Of a DNA stretch of 64,000 nucleotides, positions 1-12,449 are shown in pieces. Position 1 is the first letter of the stretch; every line of letters begins with the position of its first letter. The DNA comes from Spinacia oleracea (taxonomy: Eukaryota; Streptophyta; Magnoliopsida; Caryophyllales; Amaranthaceae): contig NC_079489.1 in assembly GCF_020520425.1 (NCBI RefSeq), positions 15,462,001 to 15,526,000 of the forward strand, written 5' to 3'. Both the position numbers and the translations under genes were made by a program. The notes below the pieces were generated by a model that worked only from the letters and a program-made list of their open reading frames with translations, had not been told where the DNA came from and searched no databases.

Positions 1-362
1 ACTCGATTTTGTTTTATTTCAAATAGTTTAGAACTTCTCATACTCCATGTTAGAAACTCTTCTTTTTATTATTAATCCTTGATTAAGAAAACAAGCGTCT
101 TTTAAGAAAATTAAAAAAAACAAGTATGACCCAGTTGAAAGAAAACATAAACCTTTATTGAAAACAAGAATTTAGAATTAAAAGTGGTGTCTTTGGTTCC
201 ACTAAATCTTATTTTAGGATTTCTTATATAGTTTACACTAAGACCTCAACTCCTTAGAAACTCAAGTAGGACTACTTCCATTATGCAAGAAATTTTACCT
301 GACCATTAACGTATTCATTTATGATAAACTCTTAATTAACACTCCTTTAACCTTTTTGACTC
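1..362. other. AT-rich flank, no gene seen
   Basis: No open reading frame or recognisable repeat end is visible. The sequence stops resembling the copia LTR abruptly at about 362, although a full LTR should extend to about position 129. It is therefore either host flank joined to a truncated LTR or an unrelated insertion. Confidence 0.5.
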
Positions 363-412
363 TTTCATCTTTCTGTCAATTCTGTTATGGATTCTTGCTG
401 ACAATTTCATCA
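363..412 (+). repeat. remnant of 5' LTR (last ~50 bp)
   Basis: These bases match the last 50 bp of the 3' LTR (about 5410-5459) at nearly all positions and end in CA directly before the primer-binding site. Upstream of 363 the similarity disappears, so most of the 5' LTR, including its promoter, has been lost or replaced. Confidence 0.85.
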
Positions 413-424
413 TGGTATCAGAGC
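413..424 (+). other. primer-binding site (tRNA-iMet)
   Basis: TGGTATCAGAGC directly follows the LTR end. It is complementary to the 3' end of plant initiator methionine tRNA, the usual copia primer. Confidence 0.9.
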
Positions 425-731
425 AGAAACTTAAGATCCTGATTCAACATTCTTTCCTGATTGCAATGGTATGATTCAATCTAAATTCTGAGAACTTCGA
501 TTTACTGGGTCTGTTTTTTCCTCGATCAATTTTCTGCAATTTTCTTTGATCAAAATCTGTTTCATGTTCTAACAAATCGTTCAGAAGTAGTTCTTGATTC
601 TGATAAGTCACTGCTGTGTGATTCTGTGTATGTGTGTGTTTTCCTGATTTTCTCAGTCATAAACTGTTTGTTCAAGATCTGTTGTGATCTTCCTTCTTAG
701 ATTCTAAAATCTAGTTCTAAAACTCTCAAAA

Positions 732-1799
732 ATGGACCAAACACTTTTACCACCTAATCAAGATCCTTCTAGCCCATTTTATTTGCATCCTACAGACAAT
801 ACAGCTAGTCAGTTGGTTTCAGTGAAATTTGGAGGGGAAGGATATGGAGACTGGAAAAGAAGCATGATGATTTCCATGTCATCCAAGAACAAGTTAGGTT
901 TTGTGAATGGAGCATTGCCAAAACCAGATGCAACTCATGCTACATATCAAGCATGGCTGAGATGTAATGATATAATGATATCATGGATTTTGTTTAATCT
1001 GTCACCAAACATAGCCAAAAGTGTGTTGTATTTTGGTACAGCAAAGGAAATATGGGAAGATTTAGAGGATAGGTTTGGTTATGTTTCTGGACCACAATTG
1101 TATTCTTTGGAACAACAAGCTGCAAATGTCACCCAAGGTAATCAGAGTATTGCAGAATTTTTTACAGAAATCAAGTCCATTTGGGACAAGATCAGTGCAG
1201 CAAATCCATTGCCTACTTGCACTTATAACCAATGCATTTGCAATGTCTCTCAACAATTCTACAAGATGCAACAGGAACACAGACTAATGAAATTCTTGAT
1301 GAAGTTAGGAGATCACTTGAGTATTGCTAGGGGTAATCTACTCATGATGCAGCCTTTGCCAACTCTGTCTCATGCATACAGAATGTTAGCTCAAGAAGAG
1401 AGGCAAAAGGAGATCAGTGCACCTATAGCACACAATGAGAGCCATGCATTTGCTGCAGACAGAAGGAGATTTAATGACTATCAAAATAGAGGGTCATACA
1501 ACACTTACAGACCACAATATAACAAGAACAACAATGCACAGTTTGGTAATATGTCAGGAGGAACTAGATCTGGTTACAAGAAGCCTTCTAGTTACTTTTG
1601 TGATCACTGTAAGGTTAATGGCCATAGCACTGAAAGGTGTTTCAGGTTACATGGATTCCCACCAGGTTTTACAGGTTTCAAAACTGACAAAAGAGCAGCA
1701 GCAGCTACCTATTCTGAAGAAAGCTTTGATGATGACATGGTTGAATACCAGAATCAGTTTTATCCAAATGATAGAGAACCAAGTCAGTCACAACTCTAA
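732..1799 (+). CDS. copia Gag polyprotein (355 aa)
   Basis: This is the capsid-like structural protein of the retrotransposon. The N-terminal half has the plant copia Gag fold pattern (GYGDWKRSMM, then a helical region with W-D and YSLEQQ). A CCHC zinc knuckle lies near residues 288-302 (C-x2-C-x4-H-x4-C, in FCDHCKVNGHSTERC) and would bind RNA. The ATG at 732 lies 307 bp after the primer site, as expected. The frame is open for its whole length but ends in stops at 1797 and 1830, in the same frame that continues into the protease at 1833. Gag and pol are thus separated by stop codons, which may be decay or a regulated boundary. Confidence 0.9.
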   Translation: MDQTLLPPNQDPSSPFYLHPTDNTASQLVSVKFGGEGYGDWKRSMMISMSSKNKLGFVNGALPKPDATHATYQAWLRCNDIMISWILFNLSPNIAKSVLYFGTAKEIWEDLEDRFGYVSGPQLYSLEQQAANVTQGNQSIAEFFTEIKSIWDKISAANPLPTCTYNQCICNVSQQFYKMQQEHRLMKFLMKLGDHLSIARGNLLMMQPLPTLSHAYRMLAQEERQKEISAPIAHNESHAFAADRRRFNDYQNRGSYNTYRPQYNKNNNAQFGNMSGGTRSGYKKPSSYFCDHCKVNGHSTERCFRLHGFPPGFTGFKTDKRAAAATYSEESFDDDMVEYQNQFYPNDREPSQSQL

Positions 1800-1832
1800 C
1801 CTGGTTTTCTCACTGCAGATCAATGCTCTTAG

Positions 1833-2249
1833 TTGTTAAGCCTTCTGAACAAACAACAGATTGACAAAGGAACACCAGATACACAGATAGAGGAGGGAGA
1901 CACTCTTGGCCATGCACTCATGGAAGGTAATTCTTTTTGCCTACTTACTTGCTCTCATTCTACATGGCTGTTAGATAGTGGGGCATCTGATCACATGTGC
2001 ACAGGCATAAATATGTTTGATCATTATGAACCTATTACTAACACTGAAGAATATATTACTATACCTGATGGAAGAAAAGTTGTTGTACATCATAAAGGGA
2101 CAGTAACTTTAAATGATAGCATACAACTGAAGGATGTCTTGCATGTTCTAGAATTTCAATACAATTTGCTATCTGTTATAAGCTGTGCAAAGATCATCAG
2201 TGTACAGTTTCATTTACTGTTGATGAATGTTATCTCCAGGGCCATTTAA
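1833..2249 (+). pseudogene. copia protease region of pol (fragment)
   Basis: The frame carries the retroviral-type aspartic protease motif in WLLDSGASDHM (about 1960-2000), followed by the conserved region around TIPDGRKV and LKDVLHV. It continues in the gag frame but stops at 2247. The 5' limit is only the first codon after the upstream stop, not a start codon. The region would cleave the polyprotein in an intact element. Confidence 0.85.
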
Positions 2250-2931
2250 TGAAAAGGCCACAGGTTCTTGGTAAAGTGACTTCTGGTCTATACAGTGTTG
2301 ATACCAAACAGAAGCAGATAGTTACAGCAACTCCTACAACTTGTCTCAAAGCATCAAGTACAAATGCAGCTGAGCAAAGGTTTGGCATCTCAGACTTGGT
2401 CATATGCCATTTTCTAAGATCAAGCTTGTTGTTAATAATATAGACAATAGTGTATCTGATAGCAACATTTGTCAAATCTGTCCTGTTGCTAAACAGCATA
2501 GATGTTCCTTTCCTATCAGTAGTATTAAGACTACTAAGATGTTTGAAACGATCCATTTGGATACATGGGGACCCTACAAGAATAAAACACACAATGGTTG
2601 TTCTATGTTCCTTACTATTGTAGATAATTTTACCAGAACTACTTGGACTCACCTCCTGAAGTTTAAAACTGATGCTGTGCAAGTGATTATCAATTTTCTG
2701 AATATGGTAGAAACCCAATTCAATACCAAGGTTATGTGTGTTAGATCAGACAATGCCTTAGAATTATGTGAAGGTGAAATGAAACAGATTTTTCTGAATA
2801 GAGGCATAGTTCAGCAAACCAGTTGTAGTGGAACACCACAACAAAATGGAGTGGTGGAAAGGAAACACAGGCACTTGTTAGAAACAGCCAGGGCATTACA
2901 CTTTCAATCAAAATTACCTATCAGATACTGA
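2249..2931 (+). pseudogene. copia integrase, broken into frames
   Basis: The pre-integrase zinc region lies at 2249-2443 and the catalytic core at 2404-2931, in two different frames that switch at about 2385-2404. The core shows the D,D-35-E elements: D in HLDTWGP, D in VRSDNALEL, and E in VVERKHRHLLE, preceded by a CxxC pair in ICQICPVAK. A further frame shift near 2930 separates the core from the C-terminal part, which continues at 2970. The copy is inactive as read. Confidence 0.85.
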
Positions 2932-2969
2932 GGGAGTGTATTCTTTGTGCAACATATTTAATCAATATA

Positions 2970-5195
2970 ATGCCTTTGAAAAGCATAGGTTATTTGACAC
3001 CTTATGAGAAGCTTCATGGTCATAAACCCTCTTATGATCATCTGAGAGCTTTTGGGTGCTTATGCTATGTGTCTACTTCTAAAGTACACAGAAGCAAATT
3101 TGATGCAAGAGCAAAACACAGTGTATTCATTGGATACTCCCCTACACAGAAAGGCTACAAGGTATTAGATACTGAAACCAACAAGATCACAGTCTCTAGG
3201 GATGTGATATTCCATGAAACACATTTCCCCTTACATTTTTCTTCCACTTCTGATTCCACTTCTACAGATTTTCCACCTTATATTTTTCTTCCAGTCCATA
3301 CTCCTCTTTTACCAGACATAGATACAAACCAACCATCTCTTCCTACTGAGTTTTCTCAAAGTACTCCACTCTCTTCTCTCTTCTCTTCCTTAAACACTAC
3401 TCCTCTCTCATCCCCTCACTCTACTCCTAGCCATTCTTCTATTTCTCCACCAAGCATGCTTCTGGATCTCACAGAAGCTTCTCTTAGAAAATCTACCAGA
3501 ACACATAAACCACCTTCATACTTAGCACAATATCACTGTAATACTGTCAGACATTGGTGTAACCTAGTGTCTTACAACATCCTTCCTAGTCATCACCATG
3601 CTATGGTGTTGACCATTGAAAACTTGACTGAACCCAAATCCTATAAAGAAGCAGCTTTGAAACCAGAGTGGGTACAAGCTATGGAAAAGGAGATTAAGGC
3701 ATTACTTAACAATCAGACATGGGAAGTTGTTGATTTGCCTAATGGAAAGAAGCCTATTGGATGTGAATGGGTGTTTAAGATTAAACTCAGAGCAGATGGT
3801 TCTTTGGAGAGATGTAAGGCTAGATTGGTTGCTCAGGGTTATACTCAGAAATATGGGATTGATTTTGAGGAAACTTTTTCTCCTGTGATCAAGATGGCTA
3901 CTATAAGATGCATAGTAGCTCTGGCAGCAAGTTTGAAATGGGATATCTATCAATTGGATATCAACAATGCTTTCCTTCATGGTGATTTACATGAAGAAGT
4001 TTACATGAGGATGCCAGATGGAATACCTAACCCAGGAAACAAAGTTTGCAAGCTTACCAAGTCTTTGTATGGGCTGAAACAAGCTTCAAGACAATGGTTT
4101 GCAAAATTACATGGGGAGTTACAGAAGCAAGGTTTTGTACAGTCCAAGAATGACTATTCATTATTCATCAAGAAAGATACATTGCATATCACCCTAGCAG
4201 CTGTTTATGTGGATGACATACTCCTTACTGGTAATCACTTGCCCACAATCACAGCCTTGAAGAAACACTTGGATACTACTTTCAGCATCAAGGATCTAGG
4301 GATTATGAATTATTTTCTGGTAATTGAGGTTGGTTATCTGTCTGATGGAACTGTCCTTACACAAAAGAAATTCACCAAATCACTATTGAGTGATTGTGGT
4401 TTTGACATCAGCAAGCCTACAGTCACACCTCTACCCATCAACACCAAAATACTTTCAGATGAAGGTCTTCCCTATGATTCTCCAGAACATTACAGAACAT
4501 TGGTTGGCAAGCTAAATTTTCTCACACACACAAGGCCTGATTTGTGTTATGCAGTCCAGTTGCTAAGTCAGTTTATGCATCTTCCAAGGATGCCTCATGT
4601 TGCAGCACTCCATCATGTACTTAGATATGTTTCTCACACAGAAGGCCAAGGTATTTTGATGAAGGCTTCTGATGCTCTTTCTCTCCAAGCTTTCTCTGAT
4701 AGTGACTGGGCAGCTTGCCCCAATTCTAGAAGGTCCATTACAGGATATTTGTTGCTTTTTGGACAATCTCCTGTTTCCTGGAAGTCTAAAAAGCAAAGTA
4801 CTATATCCAGGAGTTCATCAGAAGCTGAATATAGGGCCATGGCAGGTGCAGCTGCAGAAGTTACATGGTTAGTCAGACTCTTAGAGGAAATTGGTGTGAC
4901 AGATCTGAAGCCAGTTTCTCTCCATTGTGACAATCAATCTGCAATTTACATTGCTAGAAATCCAGTTTTTCATGAGAGGACAAAACATATTGAGATTGAC
5001 TGCCATTTTACTAGAGACAAGGTTGTGGAAGGGCTTATTCAGCTAACTTATCTACCCACTAATTCTCAACTGGCTGATGTTTTTACCAAAGCATTGCCTT
5101 CTCCTCATTTCAAGGATCTTTTGTCCAAGCTTGGAGTTTCTGGTGCAACCCCTAGCTTGAGGGGGGGGGGGGGGGTGTTGGTTATACAGATGTAG
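2970..5195 (+). pseudogene. copia integrase C-terminus, reverse transcriptase and RNase H (741 codons open)
   Basis: The open frame begins inside the integrase C-terminal domain (SIGYLTPYEKLHGHKP, then FGCLCYVS). It then holds a Ser/Thr/Pro-rich linker (about residues 85-165), the reverse transcriptase (WVFKIKLRADGSLERCKARLVAQGY in two blocks, LYGLKQASRQW, catalytic YVDDILLTG at about 4207) and RNase H (SDSDWAAC, SSSEAEYRA, HCDNQSAI, ADVFTKALP). The ATG at 2970 is internal to pol, not a natural start. The frame is intact to a stop at 5193, just inside the 3' LTR, so this half of pol has been better kept than the integrase. Confidence 0.92.
5160..5175 (+). other. polypurine tract
   Basis: GA followed by an uninterrupted run of G, ending exactly at the TG that opens the 3' LTR. 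It primes plus-strand DNA synthesis. The long G run is prone to length change. Confidence 0.85.
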
Positions 5196-5459
5196 ACCAT
5201 GCTGCAGGCACATCCATGCACTGCTAGACCTGCACACACTGGAATGTTTCCCTTCTAACAGAATTGCTGAGTTGTCAGCTCCTTGTGGACTAACTTAGTT
5301 ATTTTGTCTTATTCTATATATAGTTGCTTTGTACTCCCGTTTCCTTAATTAATCAATCATAATCACAATAGCTTAAGCAATAAGAAACTATCTCTACTTT
5401 CTACTCTCAGTTCATCTTTCTGTTAATTCTGTTATGGATTCTGGCTGACAATTTCATCA
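5176..5459 (+). repeat. 3' LTR (284 bp)
   Basis: It opens with TGTTGG and closes with CATCA, the usual TG...CA ends. A TATA-like string (CTATATATAG) lies near 5315. Its last 50 bp match the surviving piece of the 5' LTR at 363-412. Confidence 0.88.
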
Positions 5460-5594
5460 TACTGGGTAGCTAAAATCAATGTACAAGGTGCTTGGTTGGA
5501 TGAGTTGTCTGATAGAATTAATGATTGAAGGAGATGAAATTTTGTAAATAGTGTTGCTTTAAATATGAAGTTAAAGAACCCTCAATAGTATGTA

Positions 5595-5967
5595 CTCCCT
5601 CCGTTTCTTTTTGTTTGTTACGTATTCCTTTTAAGGTGTTTCACAATGTTTGTTACGTGAGATAATCTTTCTTTTTATAAACTTATAATATTATCATTTT
5701 TTGTGCCATCTTTTAATTTTAATTGGTCCAATTTTTTCAACTCATTAAATTTCTTTATAATTTCCAAGTATGTTAAGTTATCAATCTTTGTGCTTTTCCA
5801 TTATTGGTTCATTTTATAAATAAAACAATCTTATTGGTTGTTGTAATGATTAGTGGATTGAAGTTTGACTTGGGTTTATTTTTTTAATAAAAAGAAAAAG
5901 AATCTTTATTATACGTAAATAAACGTGCAAAAGTTCAAACGTAACAAACAAAAAGAAACGGAGGGAA
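5595..5967. mobile_element. Stowaway-type MITE (373 bp)
   Basis: The ends are inverted repeats starting CTCCCTCCGTTTC and reading inward to a shared TTTTTGTTTGTTACGT block. TA dinucleotides flank both sides (5593-5594, 5968-5969), the Tc1/mariner target duplication. The 3' terminal base has changed from G to A. No coding capacity. Confidence 0.9.
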
Positions 5968-6013
5968 TAGTATTTAAGAGGCTTATCAAATTACTCTAAT
6001 CGTTTAAGAATTT

Positions 6014-6702
6014 AGGCTATGTTTGGCAAAACTAATTGAAATAGAGCCGAAACTGATAAGTTATTTGAAACTGGAAATGTTGTAGCTGAAATTAATAAGG
6101 TGCCTGATTAGATGAGTTGTTTGGTATAGTTAATGGTTGAGGAGCAGAAATTTATAAAGTACTCCCTCCATTCCCAAATGATCTTCCTATTTGGTGTTTG
6201 GGGTGGAAAATAAAAAAATGGAATCTTGTAATGATTGGGTGTAAGAGAAAATAATAAATAAATGAAGAAAAGTAATAAAAAAATGAAGGAGAGAGAAGAT
6301 ATTTTTATTAAAGTAATAAAAAATCATAAAATTTGGGTTGGGTGGGTGAATGGGAAAATGTGAATGAATTAAATAAGGGATGATGGGGAAATTTATGGTA
6401 AAAAGTCATGTCAAAAAATAGAAACAGAAAGATCAAATAGGAATGATATTTATAGAAACAGGAAGATCAAAAAAGAATGGAGGGAGTAATTGTTTTAAAT
6501 AAAAAAGTTAAAGGTAAAATACATGAAAATTAAAGGACCTTAAATTGAAACTTTACTCAAAGTAATGTCTCAATTTAAGTCAATTTCAAGATCTTATATT
6601 CTATTTAAGGTGCTTGACAAACTGCTTTAATCATTTAAGGTGAATTAAAATTTCATCACTTTATTATTTAAGATGCCTAAAATGACGTGTCAAACAGAGC
6701 CT
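6014..6702. mobile_element. possible hAT-type element with a nested Stowaway
   Basis: AGGCTATGTTTGGCA at the left faces TGTCAAACAGAGCCT at the right, an imperfect 15-bp inverted pair of the hAT style. The interior repeats sequence seen at 5489-5580 (a gatgagttgt...atggttga motif). I could not find a clean 8-bp target duplication, so the ends are tentative. Confidence 0.4.
6162..6486. mobile_element. Stowaway-type MITE (325 bp)
   Basis: Inverted ends begin CTCCCTCCATTCC and end GGAATGG-AGGGAG-like, with TA on each side (6160-6161, 6487-6488). The subterminal GATCTTCCTATTTGG / GATCAAATAGGA blocks also mirror each other. It lies within the candidate hAT element. Confidence 0.88.
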
Positions 6703-7164
6703 TGAAATCTCATCAACTTAACGATCAAGGTGCCTGAAATGGCATATCAAACAGAATCACTATAGATCAAATATTGGATAAGCTAGAGTATAGTAGGTTA
6801 ATGATTAGCCAAATTCTTTTTGGATACATGCACAAAAATCTTTAGATTTCTCCTCTCCTTTTTTTTTTCTTTTTATAAGTGGTCTTTCTTTTACATAATT
6901 TTTATGTCTTATCTTTAGAAATCTAGCTTGTCACCTTTTTAGATGTAGTATGTTGTTAGCGTATATTATTAGGTGCATAATGTTGATAAATATATATTGC
7001 ATTTGCGCCTCAATGTTATTTGTCCGGTTTCATCTTGAGTCACAAAATGTATAGCGCTATAAAGTCGTAGTGCGTTTGCGACCCCTCTTGTGATTATGCA
7101 CATGCAACACAGTATGGGGATGGCCGATGGCGGAACAACAGAAGACTGCCGCACACCAATTTCG

Positions 7165-7274
7165 GGGAAGTGATAAATCCAAGTAAGAATTTCACTTCTT
7201 CCAAGGAAATCAACTATGAAAAAATGTGGATTTCCTTGGCAGAAGTAAAATTTTCCTTGGATTTATCATTTCCC
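7165..7274. mobile_element. Mutator-type foldback MITE (110 bp) with 9-bp target duplication
   Basis: Nearly the whole element is a hairpin: GGGAAGTGATAAATCC at the left mirrors GGATTTATCATTTCCC at the right, and a second block (CCAAGGAAATC / GGATTTCCTTGG) lies inside. The flanks are a perfect 9-bp duplication, CCAATTTCG, at 7156-7164 and 7275-7283. A 9-bp duplication points to Mutator-like transposase. Confidence 0.85.
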
Positions 7275-8442
7275 CCAATTTCGCTTTCTCTTACTTACAT
7301 GTTCGGATCTTCTTCCGGGTAATACTTACGGATTGCTTTTGATCATCTTAAGGATAACTCGTCACGATAAATTAAACGTACATTCTCTATATTTACATGT
7401 TTGAGTAAAAAATTAGTAATTGATCTGGACGATGTCCCAAAGTGTTACATGTAGTTTGATTTTTTTTTTTTTTTTATTTCAAATTCACCTATAAATTTCT
7501 TTATATACGTAGTATGCAAGTTGATAATAATATGAATTTCATTATATTTGCAGCTTAAGAATAAAATTGTTAACCAATAATAAATTGAAGTAAAATTTTT
7601 GTGTAATTTTAATTATTTTTGTAAACCTTTATTTTTTGTATTATTTTCTTATAACTTAAAAGTTTTTTTAATTTACAATTGTATATTGAGTTACAGAGTC
7701 GAAATGCATTTTAGAGGAAAAAAATACATTTTATTAGCTAAAAGAAAGCGCAATATTATTTTTTCCTATTCGTTTCTCTTTTATGGTTTTATGTCTAATC
7801 TAAATAACTTTCTAGAAAAGATATATGATTTGATTAGTAAATGAATAAAAATTAAGAATTTTTTCGTTATCATATAGTGTTACTCGATTAAATACATAAA
7901 TTTGGACATTAAAGTTTTACACATTCATAAGAACGACTTTTCCCTTTCTTTGATAGTTTTAGAGTCATAAGTTGTAGCGTCGGATAAAAGTTTGCATTAA
8001 CATAGGAGAGATCATGAGTTTAAGGATATCAACATTGTTTTGTGATGACATAATAAATAATTATGTGTATGTATGACATGCATGGCGCGACGATGCATGT
8101 CATGTCACTTGCTAAATCATCACAACACATGAATAGATGACATAGATTATGTTAGAGTTTTAATAATATACGAAGTTAGGTAGATATATAGAAAAGGGTT
8201 AGAATAATTCTATCGTCGTTGTTTTTAGAATGGAAGATCACAAGTGATTAAAGAAAATGTGCATTGACAAACGTGACTAAAGAAATGTAGCAACTAAAAA
8301 AACTTCACTTTTTATTGTGCATAATTTTATATTTTTGATACAATTTAATGTGGAAGTTGTATCGATAGTACAAATGAGACAATAAAACAAAGAATGGAGA
8401 AAGTTAGTTAAGGTGACAATTAAAAATCACATAGAGAGTAAT

Positions 8443-8634
8443 AGGCTCTATTCTGTTCACCTTATATTATTCCACTTATTTAAGGTAAAATTAAGTTTAT
8501 ACTACAAAATTAATTAATTAGATAAGTTCAGAAAAATGGAGGGTTATCCAAGTACAAATTATGATTAAAATAAGTTGAAATAAGATAAGTTCTTGAAAAA
8601 TAAGTTAAAATCAGGGGTGAATAGAACGCACCCT
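8443..8634. mobile_element. hAT-like MITE candidate (~190 bp)
   Basis: AGGCTCTATTCTGTTCACC at the left mirrors GGTGAATAGAACGCACCCT at the right with a few mismatches, a terminal type common in plant hAT MITEs. I could not identify a matching 8-bp duplication. Confidence 0.5.
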
Positions 8635-10747
8635 AATTAAATTCTTATAAAAGATCGTTAGGTCTCACTCACCTTCTACCCAAATGACAATTAACATATA
8701 ACTGAAGATAGTTTAAGAGTTAAGTGTAAGATGGTTTGATCGTAGCTCTAACCTGTAGTACTATTATTGGTTTTCAATGAGATAATTTCCTACAATAATA
8801 TTGGGACATTGTCTGGTAAATTTTTGGGTTAAAATAGTGGTATACTGGTATGTTGTTTCAAATGGGCGTGCGTACGTGCATAGACCTCTACAATTACTTA
8901 TACACCAGAACGAAGTAGGTGTAAGATAAGACGATAAGTGGATAAGTGCATGGGTTCGAAGTTCGGACTCCAAAATTGTGTGTCCACTCCATTGATAGAT
9001 AATGAAATAGTCCTCGTAGGTTGTGTCACATACGTATATAAATGATCTAATGGACCACATTGCCTGTTTGTTTCCGATCAATTGGATTAACTCGATCAGT
9101 CTACTGTTCAGACCTTAATTGTTATTTGTTTGTTTGTACGGAGTAGTGGTGTACTATAAGTTTGTAACGACTCGGGCATTGTCTGATCCCCGAACACTAC
9201 TTAAAGATTATAGAATAATTAACACGTCTTTGCCGAAAATAATGGACTTACATGGTAAATATTGGTGTTCATATATTAGACTCAATCACAATATTCAAAT
9301 CAATATATAGTTATAATAGTGTGATGAAGCACGTTAATTATAAAAATTATTAGGTGTTCAAGTTATATCCCGAACATAGGTGCTTGTCGACATTGAAAAA
9401 GAAAAAAGCTTATTTACTTTTTAAGACTTATGGTAAAAACTATAAAACCTTAAAGTCAGCCAATTGACTTTTGCTTCATTTGCAATTGTGAAAGTTCATA
9501 TATAGCTGTTTTGTGAAATACGACAAATACTTATTAAGAGTTTCAGGATAAGTTTCTGTTTCTTTTTTCCTGAATTAAATATAATAAGTCGTGGAGTATG
9601 TGTTTGTGTTGTTTTTCTCTTCTTTTTCCTATGTTACTTTTATCCTTATCACTTTGGTATTTTTCACTTGATTTCTCTTCGGCTATGGGTGCACAAAATA
9701 TTTTGCATACATAAGGCATACAATAAAATTATTTTACACCAATATAGATTTTATCCAGTTTTTTCTAACTTTTACCCAATTTTTTCTAACTTTTACTCCG
9801 TATATTATTAAAAATAAAAGTTGATAGATAAACATTTTAAAGAGTTAAATGATTAATTTTACACATTATTAGTAAATTTGAAGAAATATTTGTTATTAAA
9901 TTGAAAAATTTTATCACTAAAAAATAGATAACTTTTACATATATAAGAGTAACTTTTAAACATTTTATGTTAACTTTAATTTCGGTGTACATTATTTATC
10001 GTACACCCCATGTAAATAAAAATTTGTGATGGGTGCATCACAACTTACTATTTATAACTGGTTGGCTAACTTAAGAGTGATAGTTTAATAGGGTACTTTT
10101 TATCTACTTGAAAAAATTGTTGCAGAAATAATACGGAGTAGGTGTCAAAAGAAACTTAATCGATAACATTCCTGATTCGGCCATTAAGTAGGAAAAAAAT
10201 ATCAATCTCTTGAATTAGTGAGTAACCCTATTTGATACGTAGAAGTAACTACTAAACCTTATTAATGTAAGGATTCATGGACCCTTTTGATAATTAGGAT
10301 TCATGGAATTGAATAATGAATAGTAGTACATAATTATATGAGAAAACGGAGTGGGGCAATGATAAATTGATGGGAATGAGTGATTACCTAGGGCAATAAT
10401 GCAATCGCTAAAATAAGACGATCCCTAAGGTTCCACGATGCAACCATTAATTTAAGAACCCTTTTCATCTTGTTACAATCATAAACGTACTACATTAATA
10501 TCCCAATGGTCCACATTCTTTAAGTAGCAATATGTGAATCAAAATTGTTTTTCCTTCGTAAAAAGACTGCCAGATCAACTTAATCAATCTATATATAGTC
10601 AATTGGTCTAGAGTTCTGAGTCATGACTCATGGGAATGTAACAACGTTGAATTTGAGATTTTGAGCAGCTTCGACTGTTTATAATATCAACTTCAATTTT
10701 TTCTGCAAGTTTTAATCTTCATTATCTTCCTCCATCTTGGAAAAGGC

Positions 10748-10917
10748 TACATGTACACCTAGTGTACAAGATTCTCTTGTACACCACCATTAATTTATTG
10801 ACAAAAATCATCAAACCCACTAAAAAATGAGAATGAAAGAAAATAAATATGACATTTAATTTTAACCAATAGGAAAACATGATGTACAAGATATCTTGTA
10901 CACTAGGTGTACATGTA
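10748..10917. mobile_element. foldback MITE (~170 bp), superfamily unclear
   Basis: TACATGTACACCTAGTGTAC at the left is the exact inverse of GTACACTAGGTGTACATGTA at the right, and the match continues into AAGAT / ATCTT. The 120-bp interior is AT-rich. No target duplication was recognised. Confidence 0.7.
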
Positions 10918-12094
10918 ATAGGATCCTCAACCTTGCTCATATGTCAAAAGTATAACCACGTGTGATGTTGGGACTACTTGTCCCACATTGAAAAAATAGA
11001 GCAAGATTGACTAACATATAAAATCAATGAGCTACTTCACCCATAACCAGTTGGTAGTACTCCGTAATAAGGAACCCTATTAAGTTTGTATGTTATCAGT
11101 CTCTGACTCAGCTAGTTCCGAAAATTCTATATAATTCTCTGACGATCCATTATTTAATGCACAATGGATTTCCGCAACAACAATCACGTTGCCTTATTTT
11201 AGTCACCCGTATATACTCCGTATCGAATTACATGAAAGAATGATAGTACGCCCTTTCATTTTGGTTTTTACGTTTGGTATATTCATGCGATTTAATGATT
11301 AACTAGTATTTGAATCCGAATGATGCCAAATATAGGTAACTCGATTGTAACTCAACTAGTCAACCTTATGTCATCTTTTATTATAACCGAAATGATCATA
11401 AGCTTGAATATAATAACTATGTAAACCTGATCTGAAATTGAACCAAGTTATTTGCTACCTAAAGTGACATGAACCAAATTGACCTAATCAGGACGAATAT
11501 TCAAATGACTTGTTTTCAACATAAAATTACTTATAGTAGAGTCGTCTCATTAGATTAATATGCGTATTGAAATTGAAGTCAAGAAGCTTGTACATGAAAT
11601 TTGAAATTTCGTGTCTTTATGACCAAGAAACGTCGAAGTTTTTCAATTTAAGAGATTTCTTTTGACAACATCTGAGAGTAATAATTCTTTTAAAAAAAAA
11701 TCTTTGACATTTACAAATCCTTCTATGAGACTAGGGAAAAAAAGACGATGATTATTATGTTATGTCCTCCCATATTGTTCTATATTAATTAATAAGATTG
11801 AATGATTGGTGAAGTATATTTTTGGTATTTAGAATTATGAAATAGCTTAGAATGGGCTATAGTTAAAGAATTGACCAGCAAGAACCAAGAATTATCTAAT
11901 CAAAGACTTCAATATAAATGGTGCTTTTTTCAACCCACCCCCTCGATTTAAATATCAAGTACATAAAAACGTAACAAGTTTTTAGCTTGTGTAAAGCACG
12001 TGTCACATTGCTTTTACAATTACGCATTATATAGTTTTGATATTAGAAAATTAATTTATCCAATACTTTTTGTTGAAACTTAATGTTATTGTTA

Positions 12095-12449
12095 GAGCAA
12101 GATTAACGCTAGTTTGAGCTAAGACTTCCATCAGCTTTTTATTAATTTTTATTTATTTTCAATTTTTCAGATTCTTGTTGAGACCCTTTTAGATTTACTT
12201 AATTTTTTCACTTAACCCCTCGTACTCATTCAAGACTTCTCAAATTAATGAAAATAAAAAAAAATAAAAAAGTAAAATAATAATAATTAAGATTGAATTT
12301 GATGTTTAAACGTCTTAGGTAGAGTCTTGGAATTCCAAGACTCTTGTTCAGACTTTTGTCATACTCTTCTACTTAAATGGGAGGTTTTAGGTTAATACTC
12401 AATAAGACTATTTCTCAGACTATTGCTCAGACTAGCGTTAATCTTGCTC
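12095..12449. mobile_element. PIF/Harbinger (Tourist-like) MITE, 355 bp
   Basis: The inverted ends GAGCAAGATTAACGCTAG / CTAGCGTTAATCTTGCTC are exact. A TTA trinucleotide stands on each side (12092-12094 and 12450-12452), the TWA duplication of Harbinger elements. The termini resemble those of the element at 27835. Confidence 0.85.

Larger units (their letters stand above)
363..5459 (+). mobile_element. Ty1/copia LTR retrotransposon, decayed, 5' LTR truncated
   Basis: The order truncated LTR, tRNA-iMet primer site, gag, protease, integrase, reverse transcriptase, RNase H, G-rich polypurine tract, 3' LTR is that of the copia superfamily (integrase before RT). The element cannot be autonomous: gag is followed by in-frame stops at 1797 and 1830, and pol changes frame at about 2249, 2390 and 2930. 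Only about 50 bp of the 5' LTR survive. Target duplications cannot be checked because the outer 5' end is gone. Confidence 0.95.
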
